DNA of 16,880 bases from an uncultured Eubacteriales bacterium (GCA_948762645.1 CAQBRY010000036.1:1-16880); one strand, 5' to 3'; numbered from the stretch's first letter, positions 1 to 8,085 are shown. Translations and numbers: made by a program. The notes: a model not told the origin generated them from the letters alone.

Positions 1-35
1 GTATATAGTTTAATCTATAACAGATAACTATATAC
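1..35 (-). terminator. possible terminator hairpin downstream of the endolysin gene
   Basis: Perfect 10-base inverted repeat, GTATATAGTT at 1-10 and AACTATATAC at 26-35, with a 15-base loop, about 20 bases past the endolysin stop on the minus strand. It would suit the end of the tail/lysis operon. Any U-tract would lie outside the window, so terminator function is inferred from position only. Confidence 0.35.
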
Positions 36-56
36 CCCATAAATATTCTATTAATT

Positions 57-1232
57 CTAATTTACAATCTTACCATTCCCCAGAACACTCTTTAATTCTT
101 TACCATCCCAAACACCATTCTCGTCAACATAATAATAAACATCAGTCACTTTATCCTTTATATAAGCCTTTGTAGCCATTTTTCCATCAGACCCTAAGTA
201 ATAGTACTTTCCATCCGGTTCTTGCTTCCATTGGCCTAAATAAGCAGCTCCTGTGCTAGAAAAGAAGTACCATATATCATTAATTTTATGCCATGCATTT
301 ACAATCATAGATCCATCATCATTAAAGAAGTACCACATACGATTAATTTGTTTTAACCCAGTAGCCATAGTACCATCTTCCTCAGTTAAATAATACCATA
401 CACCATTAATTAATAACCATCCTTTATGTAAACTACCATCTTGTCCAAAATATACCCACTTACCATCAACAAGCTTCCAATCCTGTTGTTCCATTTTCCC
501 GGAATCAGATAAATAATACCATTGAGATTTATCATAAATCCATCCTGTCTGCATAATACCATTTATATCAAAATAATACCATCCATCAATATACCCCCAT
601 CCATTACGAGCAAAAGTACCATCTTCAAGTCTGTACATCCATTTATTATCCTTAGTTTTAATCCATTCTGCTTTGAATTGTTCACCATATTTTGGACGTA
701 AAAATTTATGCCTAGCAGCTTGTAATGCTCTTAAAGAATAAACTTTATTATATCTGCATCCACCACCATTATAAACTGTGACAGAAGTAACTGCGGTAGT
801 ATTGGCACCAAAGGTTTTGACAACGTCGCCTTTTACATAAGTAACAGCTTCTGCATGATGAAATCTATTACCTCCCCAAAATACAATAATATCTCCAACC
901 TGTGGAGTATTGTATACTTGTCCAGATTGTTTAAATAAATTATAAGTAGCTTGACAGTTTATCATAAAATTTTGTAAACATAATTTTTGTGCTGCTTTTA
1001 ATCCATAAGCTTTTGCCATAGCCCAAAATATAGTAGCAATACAATAATATGATCCTTGATAATTTGGCAATCCCATATCAGTTAAATCTTTCCAATACTT
1101 TGTATAATTATCTGCACCAGCATAAGGGCCTACTTTATCATATAAATTTTTTGTTGGACATCCTCTTTTTTTTTCAACATAACCATCTTCTTGTTGCATA
1201 AGTTTAATCATATCATTAATATTATATCCCAT
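57..1232 (-). CDS. endolysin: CHAP-like peptidoglycan hydrolase with C-terminal cell-wall-binding repeats
   Basis: A phage lysin that would cut host peptidoglycan at the end of infection. Residues about 15-180 look like a CHAP (Cys/His amidohydrolase/peptidase) domain: the candidate nucleophile is Cys64 in SYYCIATIFW, followed by the PQVGDIIVFWGG strand, His125/His126 in FHHAEAV, and Asn144 as a possible third residue. Residues about 190-380 are aromatic/glycine repeats of the choline-binding (CW_binding_1) type, about eight units such as GWYYFDINGIMQTGW, which anchor the enzyme to the wall. The start is supported by AAAGGA seven bases upstream of the ATG. It is the last gene of the tail operon, 25 bases after the radical SAM gene. 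No holin lies between them, which is unusual. There is no signal peptide, so export needs a holin encoded elsewhere. Amidase versus endopeptidase specificity cannot be read from the sequence. Confidence 0.85.
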   Translation of the reverse strand: MGYNINDMIKLMQQEDGYVEKKRGCPTKNLYDKVGPYAGADNYTKYWKDLTDMGLPNYQGSYYCIATIFWAMAKAYGLKAAQKLCLQNFMINCQATYNLFKQSGQVYNTPQVGDIIVFWGGNRFHHAEAVTYVKGDVVKTFGANTTAVTSVTVYNGGGCRYNKVYSLRALQAARHKFLRPKYGEQFKAEWIKTKDNKWMYRLEDGTFARNGWGYIDGWYYFDINGIMQTGWIYDKSQWYYLSDSGKMEQQDWKLVDGKWVYFGQDGSLHKGWLLINGVWYYLTEEDGTMATGLKQINRMWYFFNDDGSMIVNAWHKINDIWYFFSSTGAAYLGQWKQEPDGKYYYLGSDGKMATKAYIKDKVTDVYYYVDENGVWDGKELKSVLGNGKIVN

Positions 1233-1257
1233 AACTTGTTTCCTTTCTATATTTATT

Positions 1258-2598
1258 TTAATTTTGATTATTTTTATTTTTTAAATAATTTTGATATGAA
1301 ATTATCATGGTTTTTTTTAATTCTTCTTTTGTATAATTCCTATATTCTTCTGTACATTTCATTGATATACATTTTTTTAAAAGTGTACATTTAGGATATA
1401 ATTTACAAGTATTGCATTCATCAATATAATATTGTTCTGACCAATTATTCAATATATCTTGATTTAATTCAGAATCATATATATTTCCAATAATCTCATC
1501 ATCAATATGATGTTCACAAACAGTTAAATTACCTTCTGGGGTAATAACAACACTTTTTCGATCATCTGCCATACAATGATAATTATTTATTCTTTGTAAA
1601 TTATACGACCATCTTAAATCATTATTTTTTAAATAATTTTGTAAATCAACATATTTAGAATACAATAATTTATCATTATCTAAATATTCAAATAACAATG
1701 AACAGTAAACGGAAAAATTATTATATTTCTTAAATTCAATAATTAAATAATTAATAAGTTCATATATTTCATCAACATTATCTGAAGAAATATTCAAACG
1801 AACTATTACTTGGATATTATTAATTAGCAATAAATGAATATTATCCATGACTTTATAAAATGGACTTTTAGTATCTTTATAAATATATTTTTTAGTATTA
1901 TTATAAGTATTTTCTAATCCATCTAATGTAATTTGGACTTGTTGTAATTTCCATATATTTTTAATATCATTAATATTAAATTTATCAAATAAATATCCAT
2001 TACTTGTCATAGTAGAAACAAATGAAATTGCTCTTTCATTGAGTGATTTACAAATTAAATTAATAATTTCTCCATTAAACAAAGGTTCTCCTCCAAACCA
2101 ACGAATAAAAATTTTTTCATTTGCATTTGAAGTATTTTTTATATATTCTACAACATCTAACGCAGTTTCTTTTGTCATATTTTTTTTACTATAATCTTTT
2201 TCATAACAATAAAAACATCTTGCATTACAATTAGTTGTCGGTAAGATAGTATAAGAAGATATATTATTAATTTTTTGATATTTATTTTTCCGTAAAGTTT
2301 GTTTAAATAAATAAATTATACTTGCGTCATTATAATCGTTTGGAATTAAAAACCAATGCTTAATTAAATATTTTCGTTCTTCAGAGAAATCATTATTTTC
2401 ATAATTAATATATATTCTATTATATTCTTCAAAATCCATAAATAATAATTCACATGTAAAATTATTATAAATTAATATTCCAGTATCGATTTTTTGAGTA
2501 ATACAATATAAAAAAGGTTTATATTTTTTATTTGTATTACATTCTTGAAAACCTACATTATTATATACTTTATTTAATATATTAAAAATTCTTTTCAT
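1258..2598 (-). CDS. radical SAM/SPASM enzyme, candidate thioether maturase of the tail-tip protein
   Basis: Seen: residues 124-131 are CNARCFYC, the CxxxCxxC motif that holds the radical-SAM [4Fe-4S] cluster. GGEP at 169-172 is the usual SAM-binding motif. QITLDG lies near 222-227. The C-terminal array is Cys342-x13-Gly-x4-Cys361, then Cys395, 398, 404, 410 and 415, a SPASM-type layout that binds auxiliary Fe-S clusters (the x5 between Cys404 and Cys410 is longer than the common x3). Residues 1-110 are a separate N-terminal region, possibly for substrate recognition. Known: radical SAM/SPASM enzymes cross-link Cys to backbone or side-chain carbons (sactipeptides, ranthipeptides) or, in QhpD, within a protein subunit. 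Inferred: the substrate is the Cys-rich end of the gene immediately upstream, 42 bases away. AGGAG five bases before the ATG fixes the start. The gene is poorer in GC than its neighbours (10-11 of 60 in two sampled rows against 20-22 in the flanking genes), suggesting separate acquisition. Confidence 0.9.
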   Translation of the reverse strand: MKRIFNILNKVYNNVGFQECNTNKKYKPFLYCITQKIDTGILIYNNFTCELLFMDFEEYNRIYINYENNDFSEERKYLIKHWFLIPNDYNDASIIYLFKQTLRKNKYQKINNISSYTILPTTNCNARCFYCYEKDYSKKNMTKETALDVVEYIKNTSNANEKIFIRWFGGEPLFNGEIINLICKSLNERAISFVSTMTSNGYLFDKFNINDIKNIWKLQQVQITLDGLENTYNNTKKYIYKDTKSPFYKVMDNIHLLLINNIQVIVRLNISSDNVDEIYELINYLIIEFKKYNNFSVYCSLLFEYLDNDKLLYSKYVDLQNYLKNNDLRWSYNLQRINNYHCMADDRKSVVITPEGNLTVCEHHIDDEIIGNIYDSELNQDILNNWSEQYYIDECNTCKLYPKCTLLKKCISMKCTEEYRNYTKEELKKTMIISYQNYLKNKNNQN

Positions 2599-2620
2599 TG
2601 AATCTCCTAATTTTATTTAA

Positions 2621-2669
2621 GTAAAACATGGGAGTCAAATTTACGCCCAACCTGGTCCCCATGTTTTAC
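2621..2669 (-). promoter_or_regulatory. 12-bp stem hairpin spanning the tip-protein stop codon
   Basis: Perfect inverted repeat: GTAAAACATGGG at 2621-2632 and CCCATGTTTTAC at 2658-2669, with a 25-base loop that contains the tip gene's stop codon. In the minus-strand transcript it folds just upstream of the radical SAM ribosome binding site. No U-tract follows, so it is not a classical terminator. It may lower or protect downstream expression, giving less enzyme than substrate; that role is inferred. Confidence 0.5.
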
Positions 2670-5600
2670 AACCATCTCCATTACAACTACATGAACTTTG
2701 AGTATCACAAGAGCATGTAACTTCTCCATCACATCCACATCCACTATTACCATCACAAAAACATCCATTATCACCATCACATTCACAAGAAGAACCACCA
2801 TCACCAGGACAAATGTCATAATTATCACAATTACAATTTGATTTACTTGAACATCCGCCTCCACCAGATCCAACAGCACCCCATAAAGCTTTAACTTGTT
2901 TTTCTAATTCTTCTAAAGACCATGAATAACCTGTCCATATTGAATCTAATATTACATTCAATTTATTATCCCAAGGACTTACTTTCCATTCTTTTGTGTT
3001 ACAAATTATATCAGCATTATTTTCTAATTGAATATCTGTGCGTGCTATAATTTCAGAATCTCCAGCATTATTATTATATACTGCTGAAAAAATAACATTA
3101 TCTTTAGTTGTTGCTCCACCAGGTTCAATCATTAACGAAGGTGTAATAATATTTCCACCTTTTATATGTGTAGAAGAATTTAATCCCTCTATTCCACTAG
3201 CAGTAATTTTCCATCCTCTATTATTCTCAGAAGTACCTCCAATTCTTCCACTAGTTGCAATCATATCGCCATTTGAATTAACTAAAAATTTATTATTGAT
3301 ATTTATACTACCACCAGTAATTGTTCCACTTGTAATAGAACCACCCTGTGAACTCATACTTCCATTCTCATCAACAACAAATTTACCATTACCAATATTG
3401 ATACTACCACCAGTAACTTTTCCAGAAAATGTTCCTGATTTTGCAGTTAATTCTCCTTTGCTATTAACAAGAAAATTATTGTTAATATTTAATTCTCCAC
3501 CAGTGATTTCAATATTTGATGCGTGAAGTTTTCCTAGATTATTTACCCAAAAAGGAGCATTGTTAGGATTAGAATCACCAGCCCAAAAAGATTTTGCACC
3601 AGAAGTAGAATCAGAAGACATTCCAATTTTGCCAGAAGTAAGTGTATTAGTACTAATTACATAATTTGCAATATGTCCAGAAGTAGCTTCAATATCTCCT
3701 TCAAATTTTAATTTTTTATTATTAACATCTATATAAAGTAATTTTTTATTATCAACAGATATAGAAAATATATCTGAAGGAGTATTAGGATTAATCTTAA
3801 CTTGATATATATCATTCTTCGCAGTAAGACCATCTTTATTTACAGAATAATTACCAGATTCATTTGATACATAAAGCTGCTCTGTAAGAGTGATTTTACC
3901 TAACAAATGAGTTGCATTTAAACCATAAAAATATTGATTCCCTACTTTTATATATCCAAGAGCTAAAGAAACACTTTTCCATCCATCTATAGTCATAGCA
4001 AGTTGATTATTTACTAACCACATCTGACAAGGATCATAATCATTTTTTGATGGAATCCATTCTCGAAGCATAACACCGGTTTCATCAAAAATACATTCTT
4101 GATTTTTTGAACTTTGAATCTGTTTTAACGAAGCGTCAAAAACACCATTTTGATAATCACTAAATAATTTTGAACTTTGCTGCGAACCATTTTTCCATGC
4201 ACCACTTGAAAATCCTACATGAGTAGCTGTACTTTGCGCTTGATCTTGGATTTCTTTCAATAAACTAAAAGTTTCATCTAAAGAATTTCTATTACTAAAC
4301 GATGCATTAAAATCAGAAGGATCATCCCAATTAATATGTAATTTTAATAATCTTGCATCAATTACAGAATCATGTTCTTCAAAACGAATATGAATAATAT
4401 TAAATAAATCCATTTGATCTGTAAATTTTTTATAATCATAATTTACAGTAAAATTAATCAAATCAATTTTTGTTTCAAATTTAGGTTGACAAATTTTTTC
4501 TAATTCTTTAGTAGCATGATTTAATAGTTCTTTTTGCATGTTTAAAACTTCAGAATCTGTCATTGTAGTAGTAACAATAAAAGAATCATCAGTAAGCGTA
4601 TCCTCTTTTACATATACACTTAACTCAGAATATAACCTATCACCCAAAAAATCATATAATTTTACAGTTAATTCTTGTGCTTTTAATTTACAAGAATCAA
4701 CTTCCTTTTTTTTATTATTTATTTGATTTTCTCGAACACGAATTTCTTTTTCAATAGCAGTATGTATTTCTGAATTTTGTTTAAATAAAATAGAGTCTTC
4801 TTGTTTTGTATATAAAGACATATTGTTTTTATATATTTTTTCTTGTGTTTGTAACTGTGTTAATCCATATTCTGTCCAATTAGTACTATTTGGTGTATTT
4901 GGTGCTTTACTATTTAAGTTATTCAAATCTAAATATAATTGATTTAATTTTGCTAATTGATTTTGATATTCTATAATGTTTTGTTGACATTTTGTAGTGT
5001 ATCTTTGTAATCCATTTTTTAATTCATCACTCATCATATGATAATAATAAGAAAAATTACAAATTTGATTCGTACCAGCAACATTAACATCTATAATATT
5101 TAATGGAGTATTTGTTCTACTATCATTCCCACCTACTACAGTTAATACAGTCTTTACTTCATCGTCACTAGATTTTTGTTCTATAGATTTAATAAAATTT
5201 CGATAGCTTAAAATTATATTTGTATCTTTCCCAAGATTTTCTAAAAGATATGCACTTATAGTTTTATCTGTAGAATCAAATAAAAAAACACAGTCATATG
5301 ACTGTGCTACATTTTGAGTAAGAAAAGTATATATATCTATACTATCAACTTGAAAATTGCGATATTCAGTAGAAATACTAGGATCTATATATTTTATTGA
5401 CCAATCAGGACTTTTTTCCATAACAATATGCAAAATAGAATGTTTAATATCAGAAGGATTATATAAACAATACCGATCTAATCCCCCTTGTTCATCAGTT
5501 TCAATTCCTAACGAGCCAAATGATGTAAGATATTTTTTTGAAAGTTCATGTTCCAAAGATATATAAGTAACTTCTTTATATTCATTTACTCCTTTATTAA

Positions 5601-5862
5601 TAATATTTATTTCTTTTATAATAAACCAATCAATATTATGTAAATAAATATATGAACCAATTTCAATTAAATGATAGTAAGGAGTTGACTTTCCATTTTC
5701 ATATCTATTAACTTTAAAACTTCCTTTTATCATTGAATTAGCAAAAAAATCTGTTTGAAGTTCTTTACTTTGTAAAGTTCCTATAATTTGTTTATTTGGA
5801 AAGGCAAGATAAACTAATGGTCGATTTAATTTTTTATAATAATTATATCCAAAAAATGACAT
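2641..5862 (-). CDS. tail-associated tip/fibre protein (prophage endopeptidase-tail type) with Cys-rich C-terminal repeat tail
   Basis: The tail-tip protein of a siphovirus, following Dit as expected for Tal. Residues about 1-280 resemble the prophage endopeptidase tail family hub. Two coiled-coil-like stretches follow (about 278-320 and 365-395). Residues about 735-890 hold tandem beta-fibre repeats of about 30 residues, built on patterns like GGSININ, FLVNS.G and ATSG, typical of trimeric fibre shafts. After a tryptophan-rich segment and a glycine linker (1000-1003) the protein ends in 15 cysteines (1004-1065), then KTWGPGWA. From residue 1010 the cysteines fall on an exact eight-residue grid, mostly CxCDGxxx. 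Such an ending is not usual in this family. The start overlaps the Dit stop as TAATG, implying translational coupling. The role of the N-terminal part is confident; the view that the Cys tail is enzymatically modified by the next gene's product is inference. Confidence 0.88.
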   Translation of the reverse strand: MSFFGYNYYKKLNRPLVYLAFPNKQIIGTLQSKELQTDFFANSMIKGSFKVNRYENGKSTPYYHLIEIGSYIYLHNIDWFIIKEINIINKGVNEYKEVTYISLEHELSKKYLTSFGSLGIETDEQGGLDRYCLYNPSDIKHSILHIVMEKSPDWSIKYIDPSISTEYRNFQVDSIDIYTFLTQNVAQSYDCVFLFDSTDKTISAYLLENLGKDTNIILSYRNFIKSIEQKSSDDEVKTVLTVVGGNDSRTNTPLNIIDVNVAGTNQICNFSYYYHMMSDELKNGLQRYTTKCQQNIIEYQNQLAKLNQLYLDLNNLNSKAPNTPNSTNWTEYGLTQLQTQEKIYKNNMSLYTKQEDSILFKQNSEIHTAIEKEIRVRENQINNKKKEVDSCKLKAQELTVKLYDFLGDRLYSELSVYVKEDTLTDDSFIVTTTMTDSEVLNMQKELLNHATKELEKICQPKFETKIDLINFTVNYDYKKFTDQMDLFNIIHIRFEEHDSVIDARLLKLHINWDDPSDFNASFSNRNSLDETFSLLKEIQDQAQSTATHVGFSSGAWKNGSQQSSKLFSDYQNGVFDASLKQIQSSKNQECIFDETGVMLREWIPSKNDYDPCQMWLVNNQLAMTIDGWKSVSLALGYIKVGNQYFYGLNATHLLGKITLTEQLYVSNESGNYSVNKDGLTAKNDIYQVKINPNTPSDIFSISVDNKKLLYIDVNNKKLKFEGDIEATSGHIANYVISTNTLTSGKIGMSSDSTSGAKSFWAGDSNPNNAPFWVNNLGKLHASNIEITGGELNINNNFLVNSKGELTAKSGTFSGKVTGGSINIGNGKFVVDENGSMSSQGGSITSGTITGGSININNKFLVNSNGDMIATSGRIGGTSENNRGWKITASGIEGLNSSTHIKGGNIITPSLMIEPGGATTKDNVIFSAVYNNNAGDSEIIARTDIQLENNADIICNTKEWKVSPWDNKLNVILDSIWTGYSWSLEELEKQVKALWGAVGSGGGGCSSKSNCNCDNYDICPGDGGSSCECDGDNGCFCDGNSGCGCDGEVTCSCDTQSSCSCNGDGCKTWGPGWA
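2668..2835 (-). repeat. seven 24-base units encoding Cys octapeptides
   Basis: Codons 1010-1065 of the tip protein form seven consecutive eight-residue units, each starting with Cys, the last followed by KTW. Examples are CECDGDNG and CFCDGNSG. Six of the seven have CxC at positions 1 and 3 (the second unit lacks the second Cys), and four have Asp-Gly at 4-5. Codon choice varies between units, so the pattern is kept at protein level rather than being a fresh DNA duplication. Confidence 0.85.
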
Positions 5863-6653
5863 TATACCAACCCTACCTTTCTATATTCTTTATATTTAAA
5901 ATTAATTGTACACCGTTTATCTACAAAAACATTATTAAACCCATTAATAAAAAAGAACCATTCTTTATTCATATCATTATATATAGTTTTATTATGTGCA
6001 TTATCAGAAGATTCGATTATTGGATAAGAACTATCTATAGTAATAATTTCGTTTGCTTTAACATTTTTTATTGAAAATGTATTATGATGAATATCTGTAT
6101 TTGATTGATTCGTAATATTTAATGTTCCAGCTTGTGATGATGTAATAATCATACTTGGGTAAATAGGTAAATCTTCATCATTATTTATATAAATAGATAT
6201 ATTATTTCTCCCATCAAATGAATATATATAATTTCTTTCATCAGAAAAAGCAACTGGTGAATTTGTTGTAATTGTAAATTCTAATCCATTAACATCATTT
6301 ATCCATATTAATTTGGGATTACTAATATTTACCTGAAAACATATATCTGCATATCGTTTATTTAATATTGCAAATTGTTTATATTCTCCTTTTCTACAAA
6401 GCCATTTTTTTAGTACTCTTTCTTGATATTGAGTAATAGGAGAAAAATCACGATTAACAATTTGCATTGTATAAATTAAGGGATTATTATACTCTTGTGA
6501 AATAATATTATATATTTCGCTTTTAATTGATTTTTCAGTCTTTAATTCTGTAATCTGAGAATCAAATGTTTGTTTTCCACCAGACTCAAATAAAACACAT
6601 CTAATTCCATATTCATCACAGCATATATTATCAAATGCAAATCGTTCAAACAT
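5862..6653 (-). CDS. distal tail protein (Dit-like)
   Basis: 263 residues, directly preceding and overlapping the tip gene, the canonical Dit-Tal order of siphoviruses. Dit forms the hexameric hub joining tail tube to tip. The N-terminal portion (residues 1-110) matches the Dit/Sipho_tail pattern: a short beta start (FERFAFDNI), a region with ESGGKQTF, then PITQYQERVLKKWLC, the recurrent helix-and-arm segment of Dit belts. Residues 110-263 are beta-rich with an ITITT/IDSSYP stretch and look like the galectin-like C-terminal domain. AGGAAG upstream of the ATG supports the start. Unusually, the gene before it is not the tape measure but a divergently oriented gene 103 bases away, so it needs a promoter of its own or read-through; I see no convincing minus-strand promoter in that gap. 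Confidence 0.8.
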   Translation of the reverse strand: MFERFAFDNICCDEYGIRCVLFESGGKQTFDSQITELKTEKSIKSEIYNIISQEYNNPLIYTMQIVNRDFSPITQYQERVLKKWLCRKGEYKQFAILNKRYADICFQVNISNPKLIWINDVNGLEFTITTNSPVAFSDERNYIYSFDGRNNISIYINNDEDLPIYPSMIITSSQAGTLNITNQSNTDIHHNTFSIKNVKANEIITIDSSYPIIESSDNAHNKTIYNDMNKEWFFFINGFNNVFVDKRCTINFKYKEYRKVGLV

Positions 6654-6688
6654 AATTTCACTTCCTTTCTTAAATTTTATTTGTATTC

Positions 6689-6717
6689 TTGTATAAATTT
6701 ATAAAATATGTTATAAT
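6689..6717 (+). promoter_or_regulatory. promoter of the 172-residue gene
   Basis: TTGTAT (6689-6694), 17 bases, then a perfect TATAAT (6712-6717), 39 bases before the ATG. A second TTGTAT at 6681 is too far away. AAGGAG at 6740-6745 is the matching ribosome binding site. Confidence 0.65.
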
Positions 6718-6756
6718 ATATAAAATTTTTGATTTTTTGAAGGAGATAAAAAAATA

Positions 6757-7275
6757 ATGTATGCATTTTGGAAAGGACAAATTATAGATAATTTTATAAA
6801 CTATCCAGAAGGTGTTAGATTTGATATTGACGATTCAGGAGCGATATTATTAGTGTTTTTTAACAATCCAACAGAATATGAAATAGAACAATTTAAATAT
6901 AATTTTGAAATAAGATTCACACATTTATATAATGTAATTATGATTACGACAAAAATTGGAAATCTTAATTGGATGAATGCGCCTTATACTCCACATTTAA
7001 GTAAAAATTTGACGACTCTTCAAATGCCAAAAGAAAATCAAGGACTTGGATTAAAATTAATATTAGTTAATTCTTTAACTGGTGAAATAAAAAATATAAG
7101 ATATTTTGGATTATCTACAAATTTTACAAAACAATTATTTAAAACAATTATAAATTGTAAATCTGAAAATTTTGATATTAAAGAATATGATAATACAATT
7201 AATAAAATTTATTCTAAATATTCTACTAATGAAATTGTAAAAATGAGTAGTAGCTATTGTAAATTTAATCAATAA
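6757..7275 (+). CDS. hypothetical protein, lone plus-strand gene inside the tail module
   Basis: 172 residues, no signal peptide or membrane segment. I cannot assign a function. The first 60 residues look like a beta-rich fold (WKGQIIDNF, VRFDIDDSGAILLVFF, then NPTEYEIEQFK), followed by NLNWMNAPYTPHL and GLGLKLILVNSLTGEIK, and a lysine-rich helical tail. The pattern reminds me of small uncharacterised proteins found scattered in Bacillota genomes and prophages, but I cannot name the family. It has its own promoter and AAGGAG site, lies opposite to all tail genes, and sits between tape measure and Dit, where phages rarely interrupt the order. That makes it a moron-type cargo gene: possibly a superinfection or defence protein, or the immunity partner of the neighbouring convergent cassette. 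These roles are guesses from position. Confidence 0.75.
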   Translation: MYAFWKGQIIDNFINYPEGVRFDIDDSGAILLVFFNNPTEYEIEQFKYNFEIRFTHLYNVIMITTKIGNLNWMNAPYTPHLSKNLTTLQMPKENQGLGLKLILVNSLTGEIKNIRYFGLSTNFTKQLFKTIINCKSENFDIKEYDNTINKIYSKYSTNEIVKMSSSYCKFNQ

Positions 7276-7356
7276 TTATAATTTTAAAAATAAAAGAAAT
7301 AAAAATATCATTAGATATGCAATAATGAAATAAAAATAAATCATTTGCTATATGAA

Positions 7357-7378
7357 TTGTATAATAAATATTATACAA
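7357..7378. repeat. 22-base near-perfect dyad
   Basis: TTGTATAATA (7357-7366) and TATTATACAA (7369-7378) separated by two bases, in the gap between two convergent genes. It abuts the larger hairpin that follows. Operator or weak terminator are both possible. Confidence 0.5.
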
Positions 7379-7443
7379 ATAAATACTTTTCCTATTATAA
7401 TAAAGTTGTTTAATTCTATATTATAAAAAGGAAAAGTATTTAT
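7379..7443. terminator. long hairpin between convergent genes, probable bidirectional terminator
   Basis: Perfect 15-base inverted repeat ATAAATACTTTTCCT (7379-7393) with its complement at 7429-7443. A second inner stem of 8 bases (7395-7402 with 7419-7426) continues it after a small internal loop. It lies between the stop codons of the plus-strand 172-residue gene and the minus-strand 207-residue gene. The remaining gap 7276-7356 is AT-rich and otherwise featureless. Confidence 0.55.
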
Positions 7444-7461
7444 ATCGAATAAAAAAGATTT

Positions 7462-8085
7462 TTATTTTGTTTTATTATTAAGTGCTTCTTTGCTATCCCT
7501 GTATTCTTTTGCGTCTTCATAAGTTGAAAACTTTTTAACATTATCCCAATCCACATCATAACCACCAAAATTTAATAGTACATTATTTACATCATCACCA
7601 TTATGTAACCAAAAAACAATATTTGGCATTCCATCACGTTCATAATTCCAATCTTTTGGGGCAAAGGTTTTATCAAACTCAGTATTTGAAATAGGATCAA
7701 AACCATATAATTCATATAAACCAGATAATCTGTCTGAATCATAATTATCTAATTTATTTCCACCAACTTCTAAGGCCATTGGCAATAGAGTTTTTAATAC
7801 ACCTTTTTGAGTACCACCATTGAATATAGACACAATATTATTATCTGTAGTAATAGCAATTCCTGCCTTATTATCTAAGGTCAAAAATAAAAATCTCATT
7901 TTTGAATATTCTTCAATACTATGTTGGTCAACAAATGCGCCAAATGTATTTGTTTTTTTTGCTTCTCCAATTGCTATAAAAAATTCTTCTGGAGTTGCAG
8001 ATTTTAAAGGAAAAAATTTAAAATTATTTGCTTCAAATATCTTTTGTATTTTTTGAATCTTTTCTTCTATTGCAGAAGCGCCCAT
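7462..8085 (-). CDS. hypothetical protein with possible GNAT-like fold, second gene of a moron cassette
   Basis: 207 residues, soluble. Residues 63-140 suggest the acyltransferase (GNAT) topology: strands MRFLFLTLDNKAGIAITT and NNIVSIFNGG, then a helix starting at GTQKGVLKTLLPMALEVGG in the place of the acetyl-CoA-binding motif, then LSGLYELYGFDPISNTEFD, which resembles the GNAT segment ending in YxxxGF. The canonical R/QxxGxG/A loop is not clear, so CoA binding is uncertain. Residues 150-180 hold a further short strand (MPNIVFWL) and residues 185-207 a charged helical tail. A strong GGAGG seven bases upstream fixes the start inside the preceding gene, with a 19-base overlap. With its own promoter and small upstream partner it could be a toxin-antitoxin or anti-defence pair. 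The fold assignment is from pattern memory and tentative. Confidence 0.7.
   Translation of the reverse strand: MGASAIEEKIQKIQKIFEANNFKFFPLKSATPEEFFIAIGEAKKTNTFGAFVDQHSIEEYSKMRFLFLTLDNKAGIAITTDNNIVSIFNGGTQKGVLKTLLPMALEVGGNKLDNYDSDRLSGLYELYGFDPISNTEFDKTFAPKDWNYERDGMPNIVFWLHNGDDVNNVLLNFGGYDVDWDNVKKFSTYEDAKEYRDSKEALNNKTK

Noticed and set aside
1191..1394. 67-residue plus-strand hydrophobic open frame that could be a holin
   Set aside because: Antisense to the ends of the endolysin and radical SAM genes, with AT-driven Phe/Ile/Tyr composition and no ribosome binding site.
2668..2853. Variable repeat of a diversity-generating retroelement at the end of the tip gene, given the hairpin next to it
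   Set aside because: No reverse transcriptase, template repeat or accessory gene is visible, and the units are regular Cys octads, not adenine-substituted variable codons.
2668..2853. Metallothionein-like or purely disulfide-bonded Cys tail
   Set aside because: Not excluded, but the neighbouring radical SAM/SPASM gene makes enzymatic cross-linking the better first hypothesis.
2613..2879. 88-residue open frame on the minus strand rich in Val and Met
   Set aside because: It overlaps the Cys-rich end of the tip gene in another phase; its composition is a by-product of the repeated TGT/GAT/GGT codons.
3038..3526. 162-residue plus-strand open frame with many Pro and Leu
   Set aside because: Antisense shadow of the fibre-shaft repeats of the tip gene; no ribosome binding site.
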